Shown piece after piece: positions 1 through 9,472 of a stretch of 64,000 nucleotides of DNA. The notes below the pieces were generated by a model. That model was given only the letters and a program-made list of their open reading frames with translations, did no database searches and had not been told where the DNA came from. Position 1 is the stretch's first letter, and each line of letters opens with the position of its first letter. The position numbers and the translations under genes were made by a program. This stretch comes from Dryocola boscaweniae (GTDB lineage Bacteria > Pseudomonadota > Gammaproteobacteria > Enterobacterales > Enterobacteriaceae), in contig NZ_JALHAP010000078.1 in NCBI RefSeq assembly GCF_025215095.1, positions 213,425 to 277,424 of the forward strand. Reading direction: 5' to 3'.

Positions 1-1
1 C

Positions 2-139
2 GACAGGCAGCATCACTTTGCCGTAGTGGTTTTACAAAACAGTTTTACCTGGCAGAACAACCTGGGCCACAGCGTGCTGCGTCAGCTATGGCGCGAGCAA
101 AATACGGCGGCGACCTGTACCAAAATCTCTTCCGTCTGA
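2..139 (+). CDS. C-terminal end of an unidentified protein (partial)
   Basis: The window opens inside a gene. Reading from base 2 gives 45 residues that end in a TGA at 137-139, containing the stretch FAVVVLQNSFTWQNNLGHSV. This frame is preferred because its codons look like those of neighbouring genes, whereas the overlapping frame from base 1 (stop at 205-207) uses rarer codons and looks less protein-like. I do not recognise the family. E. coli has rimO on the opposite strand next to bssR, and nothing here resembles rimO, so the context upstream of bssR differs. Confidence 0.35.
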   Translation, partial: DRQHHFAVVVLQNSFTWQNNLGHSVLRQLWREQNTAATCTKISSV

Positions 140-280
140 ACCAAATCCCTCCCTCCGTTTTGCGTTATGTAAAGGTTATTGCGGCGGATCAAAGACTGCT
201 GCAATAAAGCCTCTCCTGGTTAAAAAGTGACCATACTATAAGTGAGTGTTATGGGTTCACTTCATAGGGAGGATAAATGC

Positions 281-664
281 ATGTCCAGGACTACGCTCAA
301 GCGTGATCTCCTGAAAAAGATGATCATTGCGAAGATAGACGTCGCAGCTTATCTCTCGTTGCGGCGGGCGAAAGGTTATATGTCGGTCGTCGAGAGTGAA
401 CATCTGCGCGATAATCTGTTCGATCTGTGTACTGAATATCGCGAAAATTTACCCGACGTTAAAAAAGTATTTTTGCCGCAGGAAATTGCTTCGTTTGATA
501 GAGGCATTGCGGCGATTTCTTCCGCCGCCGTCTGTCTGATGACCGGACGGCACGACTGCCCGCACTACATCGCCATCGACGCTGATAAGCTTGAAAGCTG
601 TCTCGATCAGCTTTCGCACAGCCTGAATGGTTTGCTTGTCAGCCAGCAGGCCATCGAGGCTTGA
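281..664 (+). CDS. bssR: Biofilm regulator BssR
   Basis: Small cytoplasmic protein linked in E. coli to biofilm formation and to indole/AI-2-dependent responses; its biochemical activity is not established. The ATG at 281 is chosen because it gives 127 residues, the same as E. coli BssR, and follows the ribosome site AGGGAGGA at about 266-273. An upstream in-frame GTG at 242 would add 13 residues and lacks support. Recognisable conserved stretches are RRAKGYMSV, SEHLRDN, AAVCLM and HDCPHYI. It is followed by yliI as in E. coli, which supports the assignment. Confidence 0.85.
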   Translation: MSRTTLKRDLLKKMIIAKIDVAAYLSLRRAKGYMSVVESEHLRDNLFDLCTEYRENLPDVKKVFLPQEIASFDRGIAAISSAAVCLMTGRHDCPHYIAIDADKLESCLDQLSHSLNGLLVSQQAIEA

Positions 665-668
665 CCAC

Positions 669-686
669 GGGGGAGGCGACTCCCCC
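669..686 (+). terminator. GC-rich hairpin after bssR
   Basis: A perfect 7-bp stem GGGGGAG/CTCCCCC closed by a GCGA tetraloop starts 4 bases after the bssR stop. A U-tract does not follow directly (AACCGCATTTT), so it may stabilise the 3' end or terminate only weakly. Confidence 0.4.
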
Positions 687-772
687 AACCGCATTTTAAG
701 GTTGTGTAAAATTCCCCACCCGATGAACTCAGGCGGCTACCCTTATTCTGTTAACGGAAAAGGAGATGCTGT

Positions 773-1891
773 ATGTCCTGGCCTTCATCCCGCTCGCTTA
801 TTATTGCCTCTTTTCTCTGCTTCTCGGCGGTTGTTCAGGCCGCAGAGGTGAAAGTCGACGTGCTGCAAAGCAAGCTCGATCATCCCTGGTCGCTGGCGTT
901 TTTGCCGGACGATAAAGGCATGCTGATTACGCTGCGTGACGGGCAGCTACGCCACTGGCAGCCGGGCGCCGGGCTTGGCGATCCCATTGTCGGCGTGCCA
1001 AAGGTTTGGGCGCACGGTCAGGGCGGGCTGTTCGATGTGGTGCTGGCGCCTGATTTTGAACGCAGCCGAAAAGTATGGCTTAGCTTTGCCGAGGCAGGCG
1101 GTGATGACAAAGCGGGGACAGCCGTCGGCTACGGCATCCTGAGCGCCAATCTCAACCGTCTTGAAGATTTTAAAGTTGTGTTCCGCCAGCAGCCAAAGCT
1201 CTCTACCGGCAACCATTTTGGCGGCAAGATGGTATTTGATGGCAAAGGGCACCTGTTTATCGCGCTTGGGGAAAACAACCAGCGCCCAACTGCGCAGGAT
1301 CTCGACAAACTACAAGGAAAAGTGGTGCGGCTTAACGAAGACGGCACGGTTCCCAAAGATAATCCATTTGCGGCAAGGCAGGGCGCACGTGCCGAGATTT
1401 GGTCTTACGGGCACCGTAATCCACAGGGGCTGGCTATCAATCCCGCAAGCGGCGAGCTGTGGCTGAACGAGCATGGCCCGCGCGGCGGCGACGAAATTAA
1501 TATAGTGCAGGCTGGGAAAAACTACGGCTGGCCGCTTGCGACATGGGGCATAAATTACAGCGGATTGCCCATTCCTGAAGCGAAAGGTGAAATTGTTGCC
1601 GGGACCGAGCAGCCGAATTATTACTGGAAGGTTTCTCCGGCGGTGAGCGGTATGGCGTTCTATAACGCAGATAAATTCCCGCAGTGGAAAGGGAAGCTGT
1701 TTATCGGCGCGCTCAAAGAGAAAAACCTGATTGAACTGACGGTCGATGGCGATAAGGTGACCGGGCAGCAGCGTTTACTGGACTCGCGTAAACAGCGTAT
1801 TCGTGATGTTCGCGTCGGCCCGGACGGTTATGTCTATGTCCTGACCGACGAATCTGACGGGCAATTGCTGAAGCTCAGTCCGCAAGGCTGA
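773..1891 (+). CDS. yliI: Periplasmic PQQ-dependent aldose sugar dehydrogenase YliI
   Basis: The protein has 372 residues; the E. coli protein (Asd) has 371. It is a soluble beta-propeller quinoprotein that oxidises aldose sugars in the periplasm when PQQ is supplied. An N-terminal signal peptide with a hydrophobic core at about residues 9-21 ends at a VQA-AEV cleavage site near residue 23. Family landmarks include HPWSLAFLPD near the start, GKMVFDGKGHLFIALGE, SYGHRNPQGLA and NEHGPRGGDEIN, typical of the glucose/sorbosone dehydrogenase fold. The start has the ribosome site AAGGAGA. The gene converges on gstB with only 3 bases between stops. I see no PQQ biosynthesis genes in the window. Confidence 0.93.
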   Translation: MSWPSSRSLIIASFLCFSAVVQAAEVKVDVLQSKLDHPWSLAFLPDDKGMLITLRDGQLRHWQPGAGLGDPIVGVPKVWAHGQGGLFDVVLAPDFERSRKVWLSFAEAGGDDKAGTAVGYGILSANLNRLEDFKVVFRQQPKLSTGNHFGGKMVFDGKGHLFIALGENNQRPTAQDLDKLQGKVVRLNEDGTVPKDNPFAARQGARAEIWSYGHRNPQGLAINPASGELWLNEHGPRGGDEINIVQAGKNYGWPLATWGINYSGLPIPEAKGEIVAGTEQPNYYWKVSPAVSGMAFYNADKFPQWKGKLFIGALKEKNLIELTVDGDKVTGQQRLLDSRKQRIRDVRVGPDGYVYVLTDESDGQLLKLSPQG

Positions 1892-1894
1892 CGT

Positions 1895-2521
1895 TTAGCT
1901 TAATGGAATCATTACCGCTTTCTGGAATGCCGGGCGCTGGGTCAACTGTTGGTACCAGCGCCGCAGATTAACGTGCGCCCCCCATTTCACGTCAAGATTC
2001 AGCAGGGCGTAAAGCGTTGGCCCCAGCGCGATATCCGCTGACCCAAACTCTGCACCGCTAAACCACGGCTGCTTCGCAAGCTCGGCATCCAGAATGCTGA
2101 ACAACGCGTCGCACTGCACAATACTTTCATCAATGAGCTTCTGGTCGCGCTGTTCCGGGGCGGTTCGCACAAGGCCCATAAAGACGCCGCGGTACGGAAT
2201 AACCAGGGTTGATGCTGCCCAGTCCATCCATTTCTCGCCGTATGCGCGCGTGGCGGGGTCGCCTATCCACAATGAACCCTGGCCATACTGCGCCGCCAGG
2301 TAACGCACGATAGTATTGGATTCCCACAGCGTCAGATTTGTCGCGTCATCATGAATACAGGGCACCAGCGCGTTAGGGTTCATCGCCAGATATTCTGCGT
2401 CGTGCGTTTTACCAAATTTTCCGCCGGCCGGAATGGAACGATACGCCAGGCTCAGCTCTTCCAGACACCACAAAACCTTCTTTACATTGGTCGAATTATC
2501 TCTGCCCCAAACGGTTATCAT
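1895..2521 (-). CDS. gstB: Glutathione S-transferase GstB (YliJ)
   Basis: Cytosolic glutathione S-transferase of 208 residues, the same as E. coli GstB, which acts on alpha-haloketone-type electrophiles such as bromoacetate. The start at 2521 ([15 protein letters not shown]) is preferred over an upstream ATG 10 codons earlier because AGGAG precedes it and length then matches the family. The N-terminal thioredoxin-like half carries the N-S-T-N motif and the cis-proline region NALVPCI, followed by [15 protein letters not shown], which contains the glutathione-binding ES pair. The C-terminal half is helical, with the SADIALGP segment. Its neighbours match the E. coli order. Confidence 0.92.
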   Translation of the reverse strand: MITVWGRDNSTNVKKVLWCLEELSLAYRSIPAGGKFGKTHDAEYLAMNPNALVPCIHDDATNLTLWESNTIVRYLAAQYGQGSLWIGDPATRAYGEKWMDWAASTLVIPYRGVFMGLVRTAPEQRDQKLIDESIVQCDALFSILDAELAKQPWFSGAEFGSADIALGPTLYALLNLDVKWGAHVNLRRWYQQLTQRPAFQKAVMIPLS

Positions 2522-2773
2522 ATTTGCTCCTGATGGATGAGTGCATTTCATATTCAGTATGTGTGCCGTTTAAGCAAACACCTTTTCCTCCCTTTAGGCC
2601 ATAAAAAAAATAAGCCGGACGGCGGCAAGTACGGTAAATTTCGAATAAACTTAACAAACTTTACCAACACCATATTTCTTTAAGTGAATTCGCACGCTAG
2701 CTTACTTACAGCTTGAAATGTGAAGTGACGGCGCGCGTCGTGACTTTTTTTGAATGGATACTCGGGTGGTTTT

Positions 2774-3982
2774 ATGAAGAGTTTGCTAAACCCTGCGTCG
2801 TTACGCGCCCTGCTTGCAGGGTCGACCCTTTTGTTGCTGGCGGCCCCGGCGGTCGCGGCAGAACAGACAACGGCAAATGCCCCACAGATTGACGCCAGAG
2901 CCTGGATTTTAATGGATTACGCCAGCGGCAAAGTGCTGGCGGAAGGCAATGCCGACGAAAAGCTCGATCCGGCAAGTCTGACCAAATTAATGACCAGCTA
3001 CGTGGTTGGGCAGGCGCTGAAAGCAGAAAAAATTCATCTTACCGACATGGTCACCATCGGCAAGGATGCATGGGCGACTGGTAACCCGGTGCTGCGCGGC
3101 TCTTCTTTGATGTTCCTGAAGCCGGGGGATTTAGTCTCGGTTGAAGACCTGAACAAAGGCGTGATCATCCAGTCGGGTAACGACGCAAGCATCGCTATCG
3201 CAGATTTTGTGGCGGGCAGCCAGGACTCTTTCGTCAGCCTGATGAACAACTACGCACAAAAACTCAATCTCACCAGCACCACCTTTAAAACGGTACACGG
3301 CCTGGACGCGCCGGGGCAGTTCAGCACCGCCCGCGATATGGCGCTGCTTGGCAAAGCTCTGATTCACGATGTGCCGGAAGAGTACGCTATCCATAAAGAA
3401 AAAGAGTTTACTTTCAACAACATCAAGCAGCCAAACCGCAACCGCCTGTTGTGGAGCTCAAACCTTAACGTCGACGGTATGAAAACCGGCACCACGGCGG
3501 GGGCGGGGTACAACCTGGTCGCCTCGGCGACCCAGGGCGATATGCGCCTGATTTCTGTGGTTCTCGGCACCAAAACCGACCGCATCCGCTTTAACGAAAG
3601 TGAAAAGCTGCTGACGTGGGGCTTCCGCTTCTATGAAACCGTTACGCCAATCAAGCCGGACGCCACCTTTGTGACGCAGCGCGTGTGGTTTGGGGACAGC
3701 AGCGAAGTGAAACTTGGCGCGGGCGAAGGTGGCTCGGTCACAATTCCGCGTGGTCAGCTAAAAAATCTGAAGGCAAGCTTCACCCTGACCGAGCCGCAGC
3801 TTACCGCTCCGCTGAAAAAAGGCCAGGTAGTGGGCTCAATCGACTTCCAGCTAAACGGTAAATCCATCGAGCAGCGTCCGTTGATGGTGATGGAAAACGT
3901 GGAAGAGGGCGGTTTCTTCAGTCGGATGTGGGACTTTGTATTGATGAAATTCCATAGCTGGTTTGGTAGCTGGTTCTCCTGA
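2774..3982 (+). CDS. dacC: D-alanyl-D-alanine carboxypeptidase DacC (PBP6)
   Basis: Low-molecular-mass penicillin-binding protein that trims the terminal D-Ala from peptidoglycan stem peptides. It has 402 residues (E. coli 400). A signal peptide (residues 1 to about 29, ending AAPAVAA) leads into the serine protease-like domain. The three active-site motifs are visible: SLTK (Ser68, Lys71), SGN (in IIQSGNDAS) and KTGT (in [10 protein letters not shown]). The C-terminal domain ends in the amphipathic anchor [11 protein letters not shown] that ties it to the outer face of the inner membrane. A TTG 8 codons upstream is open but has no better ribosome site. The stop abuts the stop of convergent deoR with no spacer. 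Confidence 0.95.
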   Translation: MKSLLNPASLRALLAGSTLLLLAAPAVAAEQTTANAPQIDARAWILMDYASGKVLAEGNADEKLDPASLTKLMTSYVVGQALKAEKIHLTDMVTIGKDAWATGNPVLRGSSLMFLKPGDLVSVEDLNKGVIIQSGNDASIAIADFVAGSQDSFVSLMNNYAQKLNLTSTTFKTVHGLDAPGQFSTARDMALLGKALIHDVPEEYAIHKEKEFTFNNIKQPNRNRLLWSSNLNVDGMKTGTTAGAGYNLVASATQGDMRLISVVLGTKTDRIRFNESEKLLTWGFRFYETVTPIKPDATFVTQRVWFGDSSEVKLGAGEGGSVTIPRGQLKNLKASFTLTEPQLTAPLKKGQVVGSIDFQLNGKSIEQRPLMVMENVEEGGFFSRMWDFVLMKFHSWFGSWFS

Positions 3983-4747
3983 TTACCAGAGCAGTTTGAT
4001 ATTCTCCGCCGTGGCGTAATCCACAAACTCCACGGCGGGTTTTTCATTGCTGATAATGCTATGGAACGACGACAGCGGCCCCATGCAGGCCGGACGCACC
4101 TTGCCGAATTTACTGCCATCCACCACCAGCACGCAAAGCTGCGACATTGAAAGCGCCCAGTGCTTAACCGGCAGCTCGTCAAGATTAAAACAGGTCGCAC
4201 CGTGACGCGTGTGCAGGCCCGCCGCCGAGAAAAAGGCGATATCCGGGCAGAGATTGCTCAAACATTCCTGAAAGTTAATCGGTTTGAAAATCGCATTGCT
4301 GGCGTGGAATTCACCGCCGCTTAAAATAACGCGGCAGTTGGGTTTGTCCTGTAGGGCGAGAAATGTGTTCAGGGAATAGCAAACGCCGGTGAACGCCAGT
4401 TCGTCATCCAGCGCTTCAATGATGTACGGCGTGGTGGTGCCGCAGTCGAAAAACACCGTCTGATGCGGACGAATCATCGCCGCTGCTATGCGCGCAGCCT
4501 GGCGTTTTTCTTCAACCTGCCGAGTCTTCTGATCGCTTAGCAAATAGTGGCTGGCGGTGGAGCTGCGTGGTTCGAGCACCACATAACCACCCAGCAGCAC
4601 AATGGGCCCGGATTCGTTATTCAGATCGCGACGGATGGTCATTTCTGATACGCCCAGCAGGGCGGCGGCGTCCTTAAGATGAATCTTATCGCTGCGTTTT
4701 AGCGCCTGAATCAGGCGATTAATGCGTTCGTCGCGCCGGGTTTCCAT
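3983..4747 (-). CDS. deoR: Deoxyribonucleoside operon repressor DeoR
   Basis: Transcriptional repressor of deoCABD and related nucleoside catabolism genes, released by deoxyribose-5-phosphate. It has 254 residues (E. coli 252). The N-terminal helix-turn-helix is seen at about residues 22-42 (LKDAAALLGVSEMTIRRDL). The C-terminal sugar-phosphate binding domain carries FFDCGTTTPYIIEAL and CGGEFHASN-like segments (here LSGGEFHASNAIF). It sits between dacC and ybjG exactly as in E. coli. None of its target genes is in the window. Confidence 0.95.
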   Translation of the reverse strand: METRRDERINRLIQALKRSDKIHLKDAAALLGVSEMTIRRDLNNESGPIVLLGGYVVLEPRSSTASHYLLSDQKTRQVEEKRQAARIAAAMIRPHQTVFFDCGTTTPYIIEALDDELAFTGVCYSLNTFLALQDKPNCRVILSGGEFHASNAIFKPINFQECLSNLCPDIAFFSAAGLHTRHGATCFNLDELPVKHWALSMSQLCVLVVDGSKFGKVRPACMGPLSSFHSIISNEKPAVEFVDYATAENIKLLW

Positions 4748-4763
4748 AATGCCCTCTGAACAG

Positions 4764-4786
4764 TAAAAACCCGGCGTTGCCGGGTC
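4764..4786 (-). terminator. Terminator downstream of ybjG
   Basis: Read on the minus strand this is GACCCGGCAACGCCGGGT followed by a run of T. It lies between the ybjG stop and the deoR start and should end ybjG transcription before deoR. Confidence 0.7.
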
Positions 4787-4793
4787 TTAAAAT

Positions 4794-4876
4794 CGTAGGG
4801 CGGATAAGCTTGCGCCGTCCGCCGCTGGTATCGACGAGAGGGATTGTTGGATGGCACGTTGTTTATCCGCCCTGCA
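4794..4876. repeat. REP/BIME-like pair
   Basis: Two REP-type units in opposite orientation: GGGCGGATAAGCTTGCGCCG at 4797 onward and GGATGGCACGTTGTTTATCC at 4854-4873. They occupy the ybjG-deoR gap and match the other REP units in this window (GGATAAGC...GCCATCC type). Confidence 0.7.
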
Positions 4877-4914
4877 AATTCCCGCCGTTGGGCATTTTAA
4901 CTGTGCATTACAGC

Positions 4915-5523
4915 TTAGTCACGCACCCAGCCCTTACGAATAAACAGCGCGAAGCAGAAGCGGTGCGCCTGATGCAATCGCTTATAAATTTGCATGCCCC
5001 AGACATTCCACACCATTTGCGCAAGCCCGCAGGAGCACAAGCCCACCAGCAACCCGCCCAGCATATCCAGCGGCCAGTGCACGCCCAGATACACCCGTGA
5101 CCAGGCGATTACACAGGCAAGGGTAAATAGCGCTACGCCGGACCACACGCGGTGCCAGAAAGCGAAAGCCAGCGCAAAGGTGAAGATGACCGTGCCGTGA
5201 TCGCTCGGATAAGAATCATCCGGGGCGTGATGCAGGAAGTTATAGCCAATGCCGTCAACAAAAGGTCGGTCGTGTGGGAAAAGATGGCCGACAACCCAGG
5301 AAAGGGAGACGCTGATAATAATTGCCAGCGCGGTTTTAATTACCATTTCGCGCTGGGCGGTAATCTGTTTGCGCTGGCCCCACAGCCAAAGAATGGCAAT
5401 CAGCAGCGGGACGATGTTTATCAAATCTTTGGCAATAAAAACGGCAAGCTTGATTAGCCATTCCGGCGAGGCTGGCGTGGCGTTGATTATCAAAAAGAGC
5501 GTCTGATTGAGTTGTTCCATCAT
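4915..5523 (-). CDS. ybjG: Undecaprenyl-diphosphate phosphatase YbjG (PAP2 family)
   Basis: Inner-membrane PAP2 phosphatase that dephosphorylates undecaprenyl pyrophosphate, recycling the lipid carrier for peptidoglycan and surface polysaccharides. It has 202 residues (E. coli 198). The three phosphatase motifs are visible: HDRP in GHLFPHDRPF, PSDH in SYPSDHGTV and SRVYLGVHWPLDMLGG. About five hydrophobic segments predict a polytopic protein with the active site on the periplasmic face. The end IRKGWVRD is conserved with E. coli. It is divergent from mdfA. The first two codons are both ATG, so the start could be one codon later. Confidence 0.93.
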   Translation of the reverse strand: MMEQLNQTLFLIINATPASPEWLIKLAVFIAKDLINIVPLLIAILWLWGQRKQITAQREMVIKTALAIIISVSLSWVVGHLFPHDRPFVDGIGYNFLHHAPDDSYPSDHGTVIFTFALAFAFWHRVWSGVALFTLACVIAWSRVYLGVHWPLDMLGGLLVGLCSCGLAQMVWNVWGMQIYKRLHQAHRFCFALFIRKGWVRD

Positions 5524-5885
5524 AACGGTTTTGGTTCCTTAACTGTTCAGGTGGTGAAGATGCCACCTGCGTGGCGGCGTCACGGCAAGTGCCGGGAGGC
5601 TGAATAACGGGTAAAAGTAAAAGCGTGCCGGCAGACGGTAAAGCGGGTTTATCTTAATTACCGAATCTTTACCGCATAAGCAGAGGTTGCCTTGCTCAGT
5701 CATAGCAGCATATATAAGGGTAAAAAAACGCAGCATACGCAGGCAATATTAAGAAAACCTTAAACAAAATGAAGGTTGTGCGGTATCCGCCTGCAATCTT
5801 AATAATTCACTATCTACCGCGCGGGCAATTTATTAAACTGCGCGTGATTTTCGTTTCTTCAAGTCATTATCCTCTCGAGTAACTA
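5524..5885. other. Divergent ybjG-mdfA intergenic region
   Basis: A 362-base AT-rich stretch between divergent genes, which must hold both promoters. A repeated GGTAA-type motif is present around 5636-5680 (GGTAAAGCGGGTTTATC... on the plus strand), but I cannot assign it to a named regulator. I see no convincing gene here. Confidence 0.5.
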
Positions 5886-7106
5886 ATGCAAAATAACAAG
5901 CGACTTGGTCGCCAGGCGCTGCTGTTCCCGCTGTGCCTGGTGCTCTATGAATTCTCTACCTATATCGGCAACGACATGATCCAGCCGGGCATGCTGGCGG
6001 TTGTCGAACAGTACAACGCGGGCATCGAATGGGTGCCGACGTCGATGACCGCCTACCTGGCAGGCGGGATGTTCTTGCAGTGGCTGCTGGGGCCGCTCTC
6101 CGACCGAATCGGCCGCCGCCCGGTGATGCTTACCGGCGTGGTGTGGTTTATCGTCACCTGCCTTGCCACCTTGCTTGCGCAAAACATTGAGCAGTTCACC
6201 TTCCTGCGCTTTTTGCAGGGCATAAGCCTGTGCTTTATCGGCGCGGTGGGGTACGCCGCGATTCAGGAATCCTTCGAGGAGGCGGTGTGTATTAAAATCA
6301 CCGCGCTGATGGCGAACGTAGCGCTGATTGCGCCGTTGCTCGGCCCTTTGGTGGGCGCGGCCTGGGTGCATTACGCGCCGTGGGAAACCATGTTTATTCT
6401 GTTCGCGGTGCTGGCGGCGTTTTCCTTCTTTGGCCTGCATCGCGCAATGCCTGAAACGGCGACGCGTCTGGGCGAGAAACTGTCCTTAAAAGATCTCGGC
6501 CACGACTACAAATTGGTGCTGAAAAACGTCCGTTTTGTGGCGGGCTCGCTGGCGATAGGCTTTGTCAGCCTGCCGCTGCTGGCGTGGATTGCGCAGTCGC
6601 CGGTGATCATTATCAGCGGCGAGAAGCTAAGTACGTATGAATACGGTTTGCTACAGGTGCCTATTTTCGGCGCGCTGATTTTGGGTAACCTGGTGCTGGC
6701 GCGCTTAACGTCGCGTCGCAGTATTCGTTCGCTGATTATTCTTGGCGGCTGGTGGATTGTGCCAGGCCTGCTGGTTGCAGCGGTGGCAACGGTTGCCTCG
6801 TCGCACGCTTATCTGTGGATGACCGCCGGTCTGAGCCTGTACGCCTTTGGCATCGGTCTTGCGAACGCAGGGCTTGTGCGCCTGACGCTCTTTGCGAGCG
6901 AAATGAGTAAAGGAACCGTTTCCGCGGCGATGGGTATGTTGCAGATGTTGATCTTCACCGTCGGGATTGAGGTGAGTAAACACGCTTATCTGCACGGCGG
7001 CAGCGGTCTGTTCAGTCTGTTTAACCTGCTGGGCGGCGTGCTGTGGCTGGGATTGATGTTCGTGTTTTTGAAAGATAAGACGGTGGGTAATGCGACGGAC
7101 GTTTAG
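5886..7106 (+). CDS. mdfA: Multidrug efflux transporter MdfA
   Basis: Proton-driven major facilitator exporter of lipophilic cations, chloramphenicol and other drugs in the inner membrane. It has 406 residues (E. coli 410) and twelve predicted membrane segments. The membrane-embedded acidic residues known from E. coli (Glu26, Asp34) correspond to Glu22 and Asp30 in [11 protein letters not shown]. The MFS motif A is seen as [13 protein letters not shown] and motif C-like sequence as [13 protein letters not shown]. The start at ATG 5886 gives an N-terminus four residues shorter than E. coli. It is followed not by ybjH, as in E. coli, but by REP elements and metG. Confidence 0.95.
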   Translation: MQNNKRLGRQALLFPLCLVLYEFSTYIGNDMIQPGMLAVVEQYNAGIEWVPTSMTAYLAGGMFLQWLLGPLSDRIGRRPVMLTGVVWFIVTCLATLLAQNIEQFTFLRFLQGISLCFIGAVGYAAIQESFEEAVCIKITALMANVALIAPLLGPLVGAAWVHYAPWETMFILFAVLAAFSFFGLHRAMPETATRLGEKLSLKDLGHDYKLVLKNVRFVAGSLAIGFVSLPLLAWIAQSPVIIISGEKLSTYEYGLLQVPIFGALILGNLVLARLTSRRSIRSLIILGGWWIVPGLLVAAVATVASSHAYLWMTAGLSLYAFGIGLANAGLVRLTLFASEMSKGTVSAAMGMLQMLIFTVGIEVSKHAYLHGGSGLFSLFNLLGGVLWLGLMFVFLKDKTVGNATDV

Positions 7107-7117
7107 TGCCGCTCGGT

Positions 7118-7241
7118 GGATGGCGCTGGCGCTTATCTCCCCTACGATTTAAAGCCACGCAGGAGCCACGCAGGTCGGATAAGCATCAGCGTCATCCGAT
7201 GTTTAAAACACGTAGGTCGGATAAGCATTAGCGCCATCCGA
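7118..7241. repeat. Cluster of three REP elements
   Basis: Three REP-like units lie between mdfA and metG: GGTGGATGGCGCTGGCGCTT (from 7120), GGTCGGATAAGCATCAGCGT (from 7171) and GGTCGGATAAGCATTAGCGC (from 7215). The last two are near-identical direct copies. The cluster marks the point where gene order departs from E. coli. Confidence 0.8.
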
Positions 7242-7246
7242 CATTG

Positions 7247-7278
7247 AAAAAAGACCCCGGCTTGCCGGGGTCTTTTTT
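7247..7278. terminator. Bidirectional terminator between mdfA and metG
   Basis: The stem GACCCCGG/CCGGGGTC with loop CTTG is flanked by A-runs on the left and a T-run on the right, so it can act on both strands for the convergent genes mdfA and metG. Confidence 0.85.
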
Positions 7279-7279
7279 G

Positions 7280-9313
7280 TTACTTAACAGCCATACCAGG
7301 CTGCGCGCCGCTGTCCGGGCTTAACAGGAAAATATCTTTTCCGCCAGGACCTGCCGCCATCACCATGCCTTCAGAAATGCCGAAGCGCATTTTTCGCGGC
7401 GCCAGATTGGCCACCATTACCGTCAGGCGGCCTTCCAGCTTCTGCGGTTCCGGGTAAGCGGAGCGGATGCCGGAGAACACGTTGCGTTTCTCGCCGCCGA
7501 GATCCAGCGTCAGGCGCAGCAGTTTGTCCGAGCCTTCCACAAACTCCGCTTTTTCGATCAGCGCAATGCGCAGGTCCACTTTCGCAAAATCATCAAAGGC
7601 GATGGTTTCGCCAATCGGGTCGTCCGCCAGCGGGCCGGTTGCCGGTGCGGCTGCGGCTTTCACTTCTTCTTTTGATGCTTCAACCAGCGCGTCAACCTGC
7701 TTCATCTCGATGCGGTTATACAGCGCTTTAAAGTTGTTCACCTTGTGGTTCAGCAGCGGTTGCTGAATGGCATCCCAGGTCAGTTCGCAGTTCAGGAAGG
7801 CTTCGGCGCGTTCGGCAAGCGTTGGCAGAACCGGCGTGAGCCAGGTCATCAGCACGCGGAACATGTTGATGCCCATAGTGCAGATGGATTGCAGGTCCGC
7901 ATCGCGGCCTTCCTGTTTCGCCACCACCCATGGAGCCTGCTCGTCAACGTAGCGGTTCGCCACGTCGGCAAGCGCCATGATTTCGCGCACCGCGCGGCCA
8001 AACTCGCGGCTTTCCCAGGCTTCGCCAATGCTTGCTGCGGCATCGGTGAAGGTTTTGTACAGCGTCGGGTCGGCGATGTCAGCAGACAGTTGGCCGTCGA
8101 AGCGCTTGGCGATAAAGCCCGCGTTGCGGGAGGCCAGGTTGACGACTTTGTTGACGATATCGCTATTCACACGCTGCACGAAGTCTTCCAGGTTCAGGTC
8201 GATATCATCGATGCGCGAAGACAGCTTCGCGGTGTAGTAATAGCGCAGGCTGTCGGCGTCAAAATGGTTCAGCCAGGTGCTGGCCTTGATGAAAGTGCCG
8301 CGAGACTTGGACATCTTCGCGCCGTTTACCGTCACATAGCCGTGCACGAACAGGTTGGTTGGCTTGCGGAAACCGCTGCCTTCCAGCATTGCCGGCCAGA
8401 ACAGGCTGTGGAAGTAAACGATATCTTTGCCGATGAAGTGGTACAGCTCGGCGGTGGAATCTTTCTTCCAGTATTCGTCGAAGCTTTCCGCGTCGCCGCG
8501 TTTGTCGCACAGGTTTTTGAACGAACCCATGTAACCGATTGGCGCATCCAGCCAGACGTAGAAGTATTTGCCCGGCGCGTCTGGAATTTCGAAGCCAAAG
8601 TAGGGGGCGTCGCGGGAGATATCCCACTGTTGCAGGCCTGATTCGAACCACTCCTGCATCTTATTCGCTACCTGCTCCTGCAGCGCACCGCTGCGGGTCC
8701 AGGCCTGCAGCATTTCGCTAAACGACGGCAGGTCGAAGAAGAAGTGTTCGGAATCGCGCATTTCAGGCGTCGCGCCGGAAACCACGGATTTCGGGTCGAT
8801 AAGCTCGGTTGGGCTGTAGGTTGCGCCGCATACTTCGCAGTTATCGCCGTATTGATCCGGCGACTTACATTTCGGGCAGGTGCCTTTTACGAAACGGTCC
8901 GGCAGGAACATGCCTTTTTCCGGATCGTAAAGCTGGGAAATGGTGCGGTTTTTAATAAAACCGTTCTCTTTCAGACGACCATAAATCACCGACGCAAGCT
9001 CACGGTTTTCATCGCTGTGCGTGGAGTGATAGTTGTCATAGCTGATATTAAAGCCAGCGAAATCAGTCTGATGCTCCTGGCTCATTTCGCCAATCATCTG
9101 TTCCGGGGTGATGCCCAACTGCTGAGCTTTCAGCATGATAGGCGTGCCGTGCGCGTCGTCCGCGCAGATGAAGTTGACCGTGTTGCCGCGCATTCGTTGG
9201 TAACGGACCCAGACGTCAGCCTGAATGTGCTCCAGCATGTGACCGAGGTGGATTGAGCCGTTAGCGTACGGAAGTGCGCACGTTACCAATAATTTTTTCG
9301 CGACATGAGCCAT
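7280..9313 (-). CDS. metG: Methionyl-tRNA synthetase MetG
   Basis: Class I aminoacyl-tRNA synthetase that charges methionine onto initiator and elongator tRNA-Met. The start at 9313 ([10 protein letters not shown]) gives 677 residues, identical in length to E. coli MetG; the reading frame stays open 104 codons further upstream but that stretch has no family similarity. Visible features are the HIGH-type motif HLGH at residues 22-25, the zinc knuckle CPKC...CEVC near residues 146-162, the KMSKS motif AKMSKSRG near residue 333, and the C-terminal tRNA-binding OB-fold dimerisation domain ([10 protein letters not shown] onward). It is divergent from mrp as in E. coli. Confidence 0.97.
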   Translation of the reverse strand: MAHVAKKLLVTCALPYANGSIHLGHMLEHIQADVWVRYQRMRGNTVNFICADDAHGTPIMLKAQQLGITPEQMIGEMSQEHQTDFAGFNISYDNYHSTHSDENRELASVIYGRLKENGFIKNRTISQLYDPEKGMFLPDRFVKGTCPKCKSPDQYGDNCEVCGATYSPTELIDPKSVVSGATPEMRDSEHFFFDLPSFSEMLQAWTRSGALQEQVANKMQEWFESGLQQWDISRDAPYFGFEIPDAPGKYFYVWLDAPIGYMGSFKNLCDKRGDAESFDEYWKKDSTAELYHFIGKDIVYFHSLFWPAMLEGSGFRKPTNLFVHGYVTVNGAKMSKSRGTFIKASTWLNHFDADSLRYYYTAKLSSRIDDIDLNLEDFVQRVNSDIVNKVVNLASRNAGFIAKRFDGQLSADIADPTLYKTFTDAAASIGEAWESREFGRAVREIMALADVANRYVDEQAPWVVAKQEGRDADLQSICTMGINMFRVLMTWLTPVLPTLAERAEAFLNCELTWDAIQQPLLNHKVNNFKALYNRIEMKQVDALVEASKEEVKAAAAPATGPLADDPIGETIAFDDFAKVDLRIALIEKAEFVEGSDKLLRLTLDLGGEKRNVFSGIRSAYPEPQKLEGRLTVMVANLAPRKMRFGISEGMVMAAGPGGKDIFLLSPDSGAQPGMAVK

Positions 9314-9404
9314 AGTAGGAATTGCATCTTCTAAAGAGAAAAGGGCTTTGATGTTAACCGAAAGCCCGCCCTGCGGTAAACCACACAAGGTGCACAAGGA
9401 AATT

Positions 9405-9433
9405 TTATCGCCCCTTACGGCATCTGGTATGCT
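9405..9433 (+). promoter_or_regulatory. Candidate mrp promoter
   Basis: An extended -10 box (TG at 9425-9426, TATGCT at 9428-9433) lies 17 bases downstream of a weak -35 (TTATCG, 9405-9410). It would start mrp mRNA about 33 bases before the ATG. Confidence 0.4.
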
Positions 9434-9472
9434 TAACAAACTGCAATGTACGCCAAAACATAAGGAGTCGGG

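Noticed and set aside
1..207. Reading the first bases in frame 1 as the true gene end (68 codons)
   Set aside because: Codon use and residue pattern are better in the frame from base 2, though a frameshift linking both cannot be excluded.
5539..5736. A 65-codon frame just upstream of ybjG
   Set aside because: No convincing ribosome site and no recognisable sequence; most likely promoter DNA.
7745..8641. A 298-codon plus-strand frame inside metG
   Set aside because: Antisense shadow of metG, whose catalytic motifs all read on the minus strand.
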